In this document: positions 22,658-29,302 of the stretch, piece by piece
Numbering within the stretch: position 1 is the stretch's first letter
How the letters are laid out: each line of letters begins with the position of its first letter
Source of the DNA: a virus
Length of the DNA stretch: 40,277 bases
Reading direction: 5' to 3' (one strand)
Virus record (IMG/VR): IMGVR_UViG_3300032278_004274
Coordinates: 1 to 40,277 of that record
Notes under the pieces: model-generated
Database searches by the model: none
Told to the model about the DNA's origin: nothing
Seen by the model: the letters and a program-made list of their open reading frames with translations, nothing else
Translations under genes and position numbers: made by a program

Positions 22658-23725
22658 ATGGCTACCAAACAAACCTATCGCGTTCATGCCCTCCGTGCCG
22701 GTCGTCACGTCGACGCTCGCGGTCGGGTCGTCGAGCTGAGTGCCGCCGACATTGCTGAGCTGGCCGAATCGTATGACCCGGCGCTGCATCGCGCGCCGCT
22801 CGTCAAGGGTCATCCGGAACACGACAAACCGTCCTATGGCGTCATCCAGGCAGCGGTCGCCGAGAACGGCCACCTGTTCGCCGAGGTGACGCCGGTCCCG
22901 GAGCTGGTGGACGACGTGCGCGAGCATCGCCTGCTCGGGGTTTCCGCCGCTCTGTATGGCCGCACCCATCCGCGCAATCCGACTCCCGGAAAGCTCCACC
23001 TGCGGCATCTGGGTTTTGTGGGCGCGGTGCCGCCCTCGGTCAAGGGCCTGGACGCGCCTCAGTTTGCCGAGGACGACGCCACCCACGAGGACTACTTCGA
23101 GTTTTCCGAGTCGGCGGCGCTTGGTACCACCGCCTACACCTTCGACATGGTCGCAGGGCTATTGCGCGGCTTGCGTGAACAGATCATCGCCGACAAGGGC
23201 GTGGAGGCGGCTGAGGCCGTCCTTCCAACCTGGCGCATCGAGGCGATCGTCACTTCTGCAGACGAGCTGCGCCGTCAACGAGACCACGAGATTGACGACG
23301 CGCCACAACCAATCTTCTCTGAGGACCCCATGACCGAAGCCGAAATCCGTGCTCTCCAGGAGCAGAACGCCAAGCTGACCGCTGAAAACGCGACGCTCAA
23401 GAAGTCAATCGCGGATGACAAGGATTTGCGCCTGCAGGCCGACCACGCGGCGTTCTGTGAGTCGCTGATCTCCGATCGTCGCCTGCTGCCACGCGACAAG
23501 GAAGGCACCCTGCAGATGCTGAACCACCTGGCGCGCACCAGCGATGGTGCCGAGTTTGGCGAAGGCGACGACAAGCAGTCGCCAGTCGATGCCTATAAAG
23601 CCTCGCTGCGCGCCCGCCTGCAGATCGACGACGCGCTCTTCTCGGAATCGGCCGGCCGCAGGCATCAGCCCGTCGACGAGAAGCACCCTCTGGTCGCCGA
23701 GGCTGAAGCCCGTGCCGCTCGCTGA
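22658..23725 (+). CDS. Mu I-like head maturation protease with scaffold domain
   Basis: This 355-residue protein corresponds to Mu gpI. The N-terminal 200 residues are the protease, with VKGHPEHDKPSYGVIQ, the LLGVSAALYGR segment that includes the serine expected as nucleophile, and LRHLGFVGAVPPSVKGL, all familiar in Mu-type head proteases. The C-terminal third, after about residue 225, is a coiled-coil scaffold (EIRALQEQNAKLTAENATLK) that organises capsid assembly and is then removed. An internal ATG at 23330 would produce the scaffold alone. It is the first gene after the PI-like dyad. Confidence 0.9.
   Translation: MATKQTYRVHALRAGRHVDARGRVVELSAADIAELAESYDPALHRAPLVKGHPEHDKPSYGVIQAAVAENGHLFAEVTPVPELVDDVREHRLLGVSAALYGRTHPRNPTPGKLHLRHLGFVGAVPPSVKGLDAPQFAEDDATHEDYFEFSESAALGTTAYTFDMVAGLLRGLREQIIADKGVEAAEAVLPTWRIEAIVTSADELRRQRDHEIDDAPQPIFSEDPMTEAEIRALQEQNAKLTAENATLKKSIADDKDLRLQADHAAFCESLISDRRLLPRDKEGTLQMLNHLARTSDGAEFGEGDDKQSPVDAYKASLRARLQIDDALFSESAGRRHQPVDEKHPLVAEAEARAAR
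23330..23725 (+). CDS. nested scaffold protein (Mu gpZ-like), internal start
   Basis: In frame inside the protease gene, the ATG at 23330 (residue 225) is preceded by GAGG with good spacing. The product of 131 residues is the coiled-coil scaffold plus its C-terminal capsid-binding helix. In Mu, gene I carries a nested gene Z with the same arrangement, as lambda does with C and Nu3. The start is supported by the ribosome site and the domain border, not by experiment. Confidence 0.65.
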   Translation: MTEAEIRALQEQNAKLTAENATLKKSIADDKDLRLQADHAAFCESLISDRRLLPRDKEGTLQMLNHLARTSDGAEFGEGDDKQSPVDAYKASLRARLQIDDALFSESAGRRHQPVDEKHPLVAEAEARAAR

Positions 23726-23764
23726 CGCGGGCGCACCTTTCCTTTCCCACCATCAGGACAGGCA

Positions 23765-24151
23765 ATGAAGACCCAGACCTACACACAACCGAAGTTTGTC
23801 TCCGACGTCGTGCACACGAAGGTGAATCCGGCGTGGAGCGTCGATACGGCCGTGCTCTCGGGCGGCGCTTTCCAGATCGGTACCGTCGGCGCGCGCGTGA
23901 ACGGCAAGGTGGTGCCGCTCGATGCCAGCACTGACGCTGGTGTTGGCGCCGCTGCTGTGGTGGTGATCGCCGATGCTGACGCCACTGCCGGCGACGTGAT
24001 GGGACCAGTCGTGGCCCGCGGCGCCGTAGTTCTGGCCGATGGTTTGGTCTGGCCAGCAGGCATCACCACAGCACGCAAGGCCATGGCGATCGCCGCGCTG
24101 GAGGCGCGTGGGATTGTCACGCGCACAGGCCTCGCCACAGCAACCGCCTGA
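23765..24151 (+). CDS. head decoration protein (lambda gpD-like)
   Basis: This 128-residue protein fits the lambda head-decoration family (HDPD), whose trimers stabilise the expanded capsid. It contains FVSDVVHTKVNPAWSVDTAV at the start, the GGAFQIGTVGARVNGKVVPL strand region, and the alanine/valine-rich AAAVVVIADADATAGDVMGP core. Proline and glycine-rich turns follow (DGLVWPAGIT). It lies between the protease and the major capsid gene, as D lies between C/Nu3 and E in lambda. About 40 bp separate it from each neighbour. Confidence 0.85.
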   Translation: MKTQTYTQPKFVSDVVHTKVNPAWSVDTAVLSGGAFQIGTVGARVNGKVVPLDASTDAGVGAAAVVVIADADATAGDVMGPVVARGAVVLADGLVWPAGITTARKAMAIAALEARGIVTRTGLATATA

Positions 24152-24199
24152 ACGGCTCGCGGCCCCTCGCCAACTATCCCAAAACCTGGAGCGATCTCG

Positions 24200-25186
24200 A
24201 TGAATCTCGCAGACATGTTTCGCCTGGCCGAGCTGACGGCCGCCATCAACAAGCTGCCACTGCACACCGGCCTGGTCGGTGACATGGGCCTTTTCGACGA
24301 TCGCGGCATTCGGACCACGCAGGTCCTGGTCGAAGTGAAGAACGGCCGTCTGGGCCTGGTGCCAGACACCGATCGCCGCGGGGAGCCGCAGCCGATGGGC
24401 AAAGAAAAGCCCGTTCGCAAGACTTTCCGCACGACCCACCTGCCCACATCCGGCACCGTGATGCCCGACGAGATCCAGGACTTCATGGCGTTCGGCAGCG
24501 ATACGGTAGTGCGCCAGCAGTCGCAGGTGATCAATGACGAGCTGCAGCGCATGAAGAACTGCCTGGAATTGACCCGCGAATGGCAGCGGGTGGGCGCGAT
24601 CAAGGGCCAGATCCTGGACGCCGACGGGTCGGTGATCTATGACCTGTATGACGAATTCGGTGTCCAGAAGAAATCGATGGATCTCGCGTTCGGCGTGGCC
24701 ACCACCAAGGTGCGCAAGCTCATTACCGATGCGAAGCGTCACGCCGAACAGAAGCTTGGCGGCGTACTGGTGAAGGGCTTCCGAGCGATTTGCGGCCCGG
24801 ACTTCTTTGATGGCCTGGTGGAGCATCCGACCGTGAAGGAGGCCTATGCCCACTACGCCGAAGCCGCTGATCGCATCGGCGGCGACATGCGCAGTGGCTT
24901 CAAACACGGCAACGTTGAGTTTGTCGAGGACAACCTGCAGATCGGCGAAAAGCGGTTTGTCGATGCTGATAAGGCTCACGTTTTCCCGATCACTCCCGCC
25001 GGTTCCGTCTTCATTGGCCGCAATGCTCCGGCCAACTACAACGAAACGGTCAATACGCTTGGCCAGCCGTTCTACTCCAAAGCCGAGCCGCGCAAGATGG
25101 GCAAGGGTTGGGACATGGAGGCACAGGCGAACCCGCTGTACCTGAACCTCTTCCCAGAGGCGATGGTCACGCTGGTGGCCAAGTAA
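24200..25186 (+). CDS. major capsid protein (lambda gpE family)
   Basis: This 328-residue protein belongs to the lambda gpE major capsid family (HK97 fold), which builds the head shell. It is distinct from the Mu T protein expected in a pure Mu-like phage. Landmarks are the N-terminal strand, the E-loop region with RTTQVLVEVKNGRLGLVPDT, the QEWQRVGAIKGQI-type helix (here EWQRVGAIKGQILDADG), and the C-terminal segment GKGWDMEAQANPLYLNLFPE, typical of gpE. A ribosome site (GGAGCGATCTCG) precedes the start. Expected to be the most abundant late protein. Confidence 0.93.
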   Translation: MNLADMFRLAELTAAINKLPLHTGLVGDMGLFDDRGIRTTQVLVEVKNGRLGLVPDTDRRGEPQPMGKEKPVRKTFRTTHLPTSGTVMPDEIQDFMAFGSDTVVRQQSQVINDELQRMKNCLELTREWQRVGAIKGQILDADGSVIYDLYDEFGVQKKSMDLAFGVATTKVRKLITDAKRHAEQKLGGVLVKGFRAICGPDFFDGLVEHPTVKEAYAHYAEAADRIGGDMRSGFKHGNVEFVEDNLQIGEKRFVDADKAHVFPITPAGSVFIGRNAPANYNETVNTLGQPFYSKAEPRKMGKGWDMEAQANPLYLNLFPEAMVTLVAK

Positions 25187-25283
25187 GCGCGTCGGCGCCC
25201 CGATACACCTGTGAGGCGAGCAGTGACCCCGGACCGGCGCGGAAATGCGGCGCCGGCCGGGCCGGGCTCGTAGGAGGCGTTCC

Positions 25284-25748
25284 ATGGACTATCTCACTCG
25301 CGCCGACCTGGATGGCTATGTGCCGCCATCCATCCAGGCGCAGCTGACCGACGATGACGCGGGCACAGTCGTCAACGAATCACGTCTCGCCGAGGCCATC
25401 AGTACGGCCTCCGAAGTCGCTGACGGATACCTGCGCCAGCGCTATCGCCTGCCGCTGTTGGTCGTACCCAAGCAGCTCAAGGACTGGGTGGGCGCGATCG
25501 CCAGACACTGGCTGTACATGCGTCGCCCCGAGGGTGCCAATGACCTGCCACCGGCGGTGGTCCGCTCCTACAAGGATGCGGTGATGTTCCTCGGCCAGGT
25601 GCGCGACGAAAAACTCTCTATCGGGATCGTGGACGCCGACGGCGCGGAGCCTGGCAAGGATTCGCAACCGGCGCCAGCATCCGGCGGCGCGATCCAGCTG
25701 CGCGCATCTCGTCGCGAGTTCAGCGATGACGTGCTGGGCAGGTACTGA
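25284..25748 (+). CDS. gp36-like head-tail connector (DUF1320)
   Basis: This 154-residue protein matches the DUF1320 family (Mu gp36), thought to act at the neck as a connector or adaptor. Key segments are MDYLTRADLDGYVPPSIQ, LAEAISTASEVADGYLRQRY, and the aromatic WVGAIARHWLYMRRP helix. AGGAGG lies six bases before the ATG, the strongest ribosome site in this area. The stop shares a base with the next ATG. It begins the connector trio gp36-gp37-gp38. Confidence 0.9.
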   Translation: MDYLTRADLDGYVPPSIQAQLTDDDAGTVVNESRLAEAISTASEVADGYLRQRYRLPLLVVPKQLKDWVGAIARHWLYMRRPEGANDLPPAVVRSYKDAVMFLGQVRDEKLSIGIVDADGAEPGKDSQPAPASGGAIQLRASRREFSDDVLGRY

Positions 25749-26221
25749 TGCTGCTCGAGACGCAGGCCGACATCATTGCCCGACTTCGTGCGCGCCTGCC
25801 GGGTGTGCTTGTCGAGGATTTTCCGGACAAGCCCGAGGACTACCGGCTCAACCACCCGGTCGGTGCTGTCCTGGTTCAGTACGGTGGCTCGCGGTACGGA
25901 AAACGTGACGAAATTGGCCTCGTGGTTCAGGAACGCGCTCTGCGTTTCGGCTGCCAGCTCGTCTGGCGTGCGCTGAATGGCGAAAGGGGTGTCCTGGTTG
26001 CGCTCGAGTTGGTACGGCGCGCACTGGTCGGCTTCAAGCCATCGCATAGCAAGAAGCTGCGGGCCGTGCGTGACATGTTTGTCAGCCAGCAGGGCGGCCT
26101 GTGGCGCTACGTGATCGAGTTCGAGGGCGACGCGCTGGTGGTCGAAAACCAGGAGGCCGATGACGGTCCCCTGTTGACCGTGGTGGGTTCTTTTGAAGAG
26201 GAAGTCGGCAATGGCGACTAA
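25748..26221 (+). CDS. gp37-like tail terminator/neck protein (DUF1834)
   Basis: This 157-residue protein fits the DUF1834 family (Mu gp37), which by position and fold is probably a tail terminator or neck component. It starts MLLETQADIIARLRARLPGV, has the strand GAVLVQYGGSRYGKRDEIG, and the FGCQLVWRALNGERGVLVAL segment. Its ATG overlaps the previous stop by one base. The end overlaps the next gene by 11 bp. No other function is indicated. Confidence 0.88.
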   Translation: MLLETQADIIARLRARLPGVLVEDFPDKPEDYRLNHPVGAVLVQYGGSRYGKRDEIGLVVQERALRFGCQLVWRALNGERGVLVALELVRRALVGFKPSHSKKLRAVRDMFVSQQGGLWRYVIEFEGDALVVENQEADDGPLLTVVGSFEEEVGNGD

Positions 26222-26486
26222 GCGTTACAACTATCAGGGCCCTGTCTCGGGCGTCACTCTCAACGAAGGCACCGCTGACGAGCCCAAGCGGCGCGAGGTG
26301 CCGCTGCTCCCGGGCAAGGACGTCGATCTGCCCGAAGACAACGAGTACGTCCGTACGCTGGTCGCATTGGGGCACCTGACGCCGTCGAACACGGCCGACT
26401 CCGCCGCACCGATTGCGGCCGAGAGCGCCACCGAGGCCGCAGGTGACACGGCAGCCAACTCGGTGACGAAGGTCCGCAGCCGCTAA
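26211..26486 (+). CDS. gp38-like small tail protein
   Basis: This 91-residue protein occupies the place of Mu gp38, just before the tail sheath. It starts MATKRYNYQGPVSGVTLNEG, then VPLLPGKDVDLPEDNEYVRT, giving a small beta-rich fold, and ends in an Ala/Thr-rich flexible tail. GAGGAAG is at proper distance from the ATG at 26211. A TTG at 26193 in the same frame is less likely. The role is unknown; it may connect the sheath gene block with the neck. Confidence 0.8.
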   Translation: MATKRYNYQGPVSGVTLNEGTADEPKRREVPLLPGKDVDLPEDNEYVRTLVALGHLTPSNTADSAAPIAAESATEAAGDTAANSVTKVRSR

Positions 26487-26525
26487 GCAGCGGGCATCGT
26501 ATCCCAACAGATAAGGAATCTCCTC

Positions 26526-27731
26526 ATGCCCGCCAATTTCCTGCACGGCGTCGAAACAATCGATGTCGACAATGGCTCTCGCCCGGTGCGCGAAGTCAAA
26601 TCTGCCGTGACCTTGCTTGCCGGTACCGCGCCGGCCGGCCCCGTGAACACACCTACGCTGGTGCTCTCGGAAACCGACATCGCCCAGTTTCTGCCCGCCA
26701 ATGGCGCGCCCATGGGTAACCACACCATCCCGCGTGCACTGCGGGCCATCTTCAACCAGCGCAATGCCACCGTGATCGTGGTGAACGTCTCAAAAGACGG
26801 CCTGGACACGGCCGTCGCGGCGGACATTATTGGTGGCGTGGATGCCGCGGGAAAGCGCACTGGACTCAAGCTCGCAGCTGACTGCTACAACCTCTTTGGC
26901 TACTTCCCGAAGATGCTGATTGCTCCGGGCTTCTGCCAGCTGGCAGGAGTCGCCGCCGAACAGGTGGTGCAGGCAAACGCCGTAGGTGCCTACACGCTCA
27001 TTGATGCGCCGGTCGGTGCCACGGTTGCTCAGGTAATTGGCGGGCGCGGTCCATCAGGCACCATCCATTTCGAGACCTCCAGCCGGCGCGCGATCCTTTG
27101 TTATCCGCATGTGCGCGCATACGATACGTGGGCACGCGCGGAGGCGCTGCAGCCCTTGTCGCAGTTCGCAGCCGGCGTGATCGGCCGCAAGGATAACGAC
27201 AACGGCTACTGGTGGTCGCCTTCGAACACCGAGATCCTTGGCATTACCGGGCTCGAACGGCCACTGACCGCGCGCATCGACGATCCACAATCCGAGGTGA
27301 ACGTGCTCAACGAAGCGGGTGTCGTGACCGTGTTCAATTCCTTCGGTACCGGCTTCCGCCTCTGGGGCAACCGCTCCGCTGCATTCCCGACCAGTACCGC
27401 GCTCGACAACTTCATCGCGGTTGGCCGGACCAAGGACATGATCGACGAGGCCATCCGGTACAACAGCCTGCAGTTCTCGGATCATCCTGTCAGCCAGGGG
27501 CTGATCGACTCGCTGGTCATGACCACCAAGTCGTTCTTCAATATCAAGATCGGCCAAGGCGCCTTGCTCGGCGGCGACGCCTGGTTCAATCCGAAGCGAA
27601 ATCCGCAGGCGCAGTTGGCCAATGGACAGGTGCTGATCAGCTACCGCTTCACACCTCCGCCCCCGATGGAGCGGCTCACCTATGAGTCCGAGTTGACCAG
27701 CGAGTACCTGGTCAACCTCAAATCCGCGTAA
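26526..27731 (+). CDS. contractile tail sheath protein (P2 FI-like)
   Basis: This 401-residue protein is a tail sheath of the P2 FI/Mu L type and makes the contractile outer tube. It opens with FLHGVETIDVDNGSRPVREV, contains the GRGPSGTIHFETSSRRAIL strand region, CYPHVRAYD, a core with YWWSPSNTEILGITGLERPL, and ends in FTPPPPMERLTYESELTSEY, a typical C-terminal sheath motif for handshaking between subunits. By length it is nearer to P2 FI than to Mu L. It is followed by the tube gene, which is the usual order. Confidence 0.95.
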   Translation: MPANFLHGVETIDVDNGSRPVREVKSAVTLLAGTAPAGPVNTPTLVLSETDIAQFLPANGAPMGNHTIPRALRAIFNQRNATVIVVNVSKDGLDTAVAADIIGGVDAAGKRTGLKLAADCYNLFGYFPKMLIAPGFCQLAGVAAEQVVQANAVGAYTLIDAPVGATVAQVIGGRGPSGTIHFETSSRRAILCYPHVRAYDTWARAEALQPLSQFAAGVIGRKDNDNGYWWSPSNTEILGITGLERPLTARIDDPQSEVNVLNEAGVVTVFNSFGTGFRLWGNRSAAFPTSTALDNFIAVGRTKDMIDEAIRYNSLQFSDHPVSQGLIDSLVMTTKSFFNIKIGQGALLGGDAWFNPKRNPQAQLANGQVLISYRFTPPPPMERLTYESELTSEYLVNLKSA

Positions 27732-27773
27732 CCATCGGCGACGCTCGCCAAGTACAGCGAAGGAGCTAGCAAC

Positions 27774-28295
27774 ATGAGCCAGATCAAGGTCCGTCAGATC
27801 GTCAACGCCAATGTGTACCTGGAGGGCATGGACATGCTCGGCCAGGCCGAAGAGGTCAAGATCCCAGAGATCTCTGTCATCGAGTCCGAATACAAAGGCC
27901 TGGGCATGGTCGGCAAGATCAAGCTGCCGGCCGGCATCGATGCCATGGAGGCCGAAATCAAGTGGAAGTCCTACTTCGAAGAAGCGATGCGTCGTGTCGC
28001 CAACCCTTTTGCCGCGGTGCAGGTGCAGATCCGTTCGAACGTGGAGGACTGGGACAGCACGGGTCGCCAGCGCGAACGCCCGCTCGTCACCTACCTGACG
28101 GTGCTGACAAAGAAGGTCATGGGGAGCACGTTCAAACAGCAGGAGCGCACCGACTTCCCGTCTTCGTACAACGTGCACTACATACGCCAGGTCTTTGACG
28201 GCAATGAAGAGCTCGAGGTCGACGTCTTCAACAACATCTTCAAGATCAATGGCCAGGATGCCCTGGCCCAGTATCGACTCAATATTGGCGGCTAG
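27774..28295 (+). CDS. major tail tube protein (P2 FII-like)
   Basis: This 173-residue protein forms the inner tube of the contractile tail, as P2 FII. Recognisable parts are NANVYLEGMDMLGQAEEVKI at the start, the strand segment PEISVIESEYKGLGMVGKIK and KLPAGIDAMEAEIKWKSYFE, and the end with FNNIFKINGQDALAQYR. A GAAGGAGC ribosome site precedes the ATG. The stop is followed by two overlapping hairpins that could reduce read-through into the chaperone and tape-measure genes. Confidence 0.95.
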   Translation: MSQIKVRQIVNANVYLEGMDMLGQAEEVKIPEISVIESEYKGLGMVGKIKLPAGIDAMEAEIKWKSYFEEAMRRVANPFAAVQVQIRSNVEDWDSTGRQRERPLVTYLTVLTKKVMGSTFKQQERTDFPSSYNVHYIRQVFDGNEELEVDVFNNIFKINGQDALAQYRLNIGG

Positions 28296-28310
28296 ACCGG
28301 CAGCTGCCGC

Positions 28311-28343
28311 GGTGCCGCACGGAGTCTGAGGTGCGGCACCTCA
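28311..28343 (+). repeat. two overlapping hairpins after the tube gene
   Basis: GGTGCCGCAC (28311-28320) pairs with GTGCGGCACC (28331-28340), a perfect 10-bp stem with a 10-base loop. TGAGGTGC (28327-28334) also pairs with GCACCTCA (28336-28343), so the two structures exclude one another. No T-run follows, so a plain intrinsic terminator is unlikely. Confidence 0.75.
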
Positions 28344-28395
28344 GATCGCAAGGCGCGCATCACGTGCCCCATTCACCGCTCCCAACAGGATTGTC

Positions 28396-29010
28396 ATGTC
28401 CGCCACCACCCACACCCTCGCGCGTGCCGTCGTTCACGGGACGCTGATCTTCAGCAGCGTCCCGATCCAGCAGCTGACCCACGCCGATCGTCGCCAGGCT
28501 GCCAAGAGCAGCTCGAAGGAAGGTGACCAGGATGACTTTCTGCTGCATCGCCTGACCGGAATGCCGCTTGAGGCGATCGCGCTGCTGTCGTTCCGGGATT
28601 CGCAGGACCTGGTCGACCAGTTCCGGCTGCAGGCATTCGATGGCGAGCCGCGTGCTGAAGGCACAAAGACCGTGCTGGCCTGTTTCGAATACTCCCTGCG
28701 GCAGCCACTGCGCCTTGCTGATGGCACCACCCGCGACACGCTGCGCCTGCGTGAACTCACTCGCGGCGATCAGAAGGCGGCGGCGCAGTACAGCGCTGAC
28801 GATTTCGATGCTGAGGAATTCTTGATCGCCCGGATGGCCGGGCTTGCCATCGAGGATTTGGCCGGCCTGCATATCGGCGACAGCTACGAGCTGCCGCGCT
28901 TTTTTCGCCGCGTGGTCTATGGAGGAAGCGCAGCTTCGGCGGCTGGACCGAGCGCTGATGCGGCTGATGCGGCTGACGTGGTCGGAAATTCTGCTCCTGC
29001 CACTGTCTGA
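28396..29010 (+). CDS. tail assembly chaperone (gpE/gp41-like)
   Basis: This 204-residue protein is the first of the pair of tail assembly chaperones that coat the tape measure protein before tube polymerisation. Two related halves are visible: FLLHRLTGMPLEAIALLSFR (about 48-67) and FLIARMAGLAIEDLAGLHIG (about 138-157). After about residue 172 the sequence becomes Ala/Asp-rich (SAASAAGPSADAADAADV), unlike a conserved domain. In that stretch another frame encodes a conserved-looking helix, as in P2 E/E' and Mu gp41/gp42. A long form by ribosomal frameshift is therefore likely. Confidence 0.85.
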   Translation: MSATTHTLARAVVHGTLIFSSVPIQQLTHADRRQAAKSSSKEGDQDDFLLHRLTGMPLEAIALLSFRDSQDLVDQFRLQAFDGEPRAEGTKTVLACFEYSLRQPLRLADGTTRDTLRLRELTRGDQKAAAQYSADDFDAEEFLIARMAGLAIEDLAGLHIGDSYELPRFFRRVVYGGSAASAAGPSADAADAADVVGNSAPATV

Positions 29011-29068
29011 ATACTGGGAGTTTGCCGAGGAGGCAAACGAGATCGTTAAGGCGCGATCGCGGCGCTGA
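28919..29068 (+). CDS. chaperone extension (E'-like), reached by frameshift
   Basis: This frame overlaps the end of the chaperone gene and encodes 49 residues from its ATG, MEEAQLRRLDRALMRLMRLT followed by WSEILLLPLSEYWEFAEEAN. The latter part fits GpE'-type extensions. It is offset +1 from the upstream gene, so a +1 or -2 shift is required, not the -1 of P2; Mu is reported to use -2. The run of six T at 28900-28905 followed by C (TTT TTT C) is a possible +1 slip site. Independent start at the ATG is an alternative but no good ribosome site precedes it. Confidence 0.7.
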   Translation: MEEAQLRRLDRALMRLMRLTWSEILLLPLSEYWEFAEEANEIVKARSRR

Positions 29069-29074
29069 TCGATG

Positions 29075-29302
29075 TCAGTCGCCGCGCCGAAGGAGTTCAC
29101 GCAAGCCGGCGACACCGTACCAGAGGAAGACGCACACAAATAGCATCACGGCGACGGGGAGCAGGCTGAGAATGGTGCCCATGGCCCAGGACAGCACGAG
29201 GCTCGCGAAGCCGGCTTCCGATTCGCCGAATCGCCAAGCGAACCACAGCCCGCCCAGGCAGGACGGGATCAACAACAGCTGAAAGACGAGCTTCTCGGTC
29301 AT
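29075..29302 (-). CDS. divergent two-helix membrane protein inside the tail operon
   Basis: This 75-residue frame runs against the late genes, in the only gap of the tail block that has no rightward gene (29069-29300). Its ATG overlaps that of the tape measure gene on the opposite strand by two bases. It predicts two transmembrane helices, about residues 3-22 and 33-65 (the latter with a long run of hydrophobics), and ends in a basic LRELLRRGD. Codon third positions are mostly G or C as in the neighbouring genes, which supports coding. No ribosome site or promoter is evident. It may be a moron, a gene expressed in the lysogen, but the family is unknown. Confidence 0.55.
   Translation of the reverse strand: MTEKLVFQLLLIPSCLGGLWFAWRFGESEAGFASLVLSWAMGTILSLLPVAVMLFVCVFLWYGVAGLRELLRRGD

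Noticed and set aside
23753-25285. 510-residue open frame on the minus strand
   Set aside because: It lies opposite the decoration and capsid genes, which are clearly coding by family. Its composition is typical of the antisense of GC-rich genes.
27054-28178. 374-residue open frame on the minus strand
   Set aside because: Antisense to sheath and tube genes, no recognisable features.
28880-28960. P2-type -1 frameshift in the tail chaperone gene
   Set aside because: Reading -1 after the T-run soon meets a stop and yields no E'-like sequence; the E'-like frame lies at +1 (or -2).
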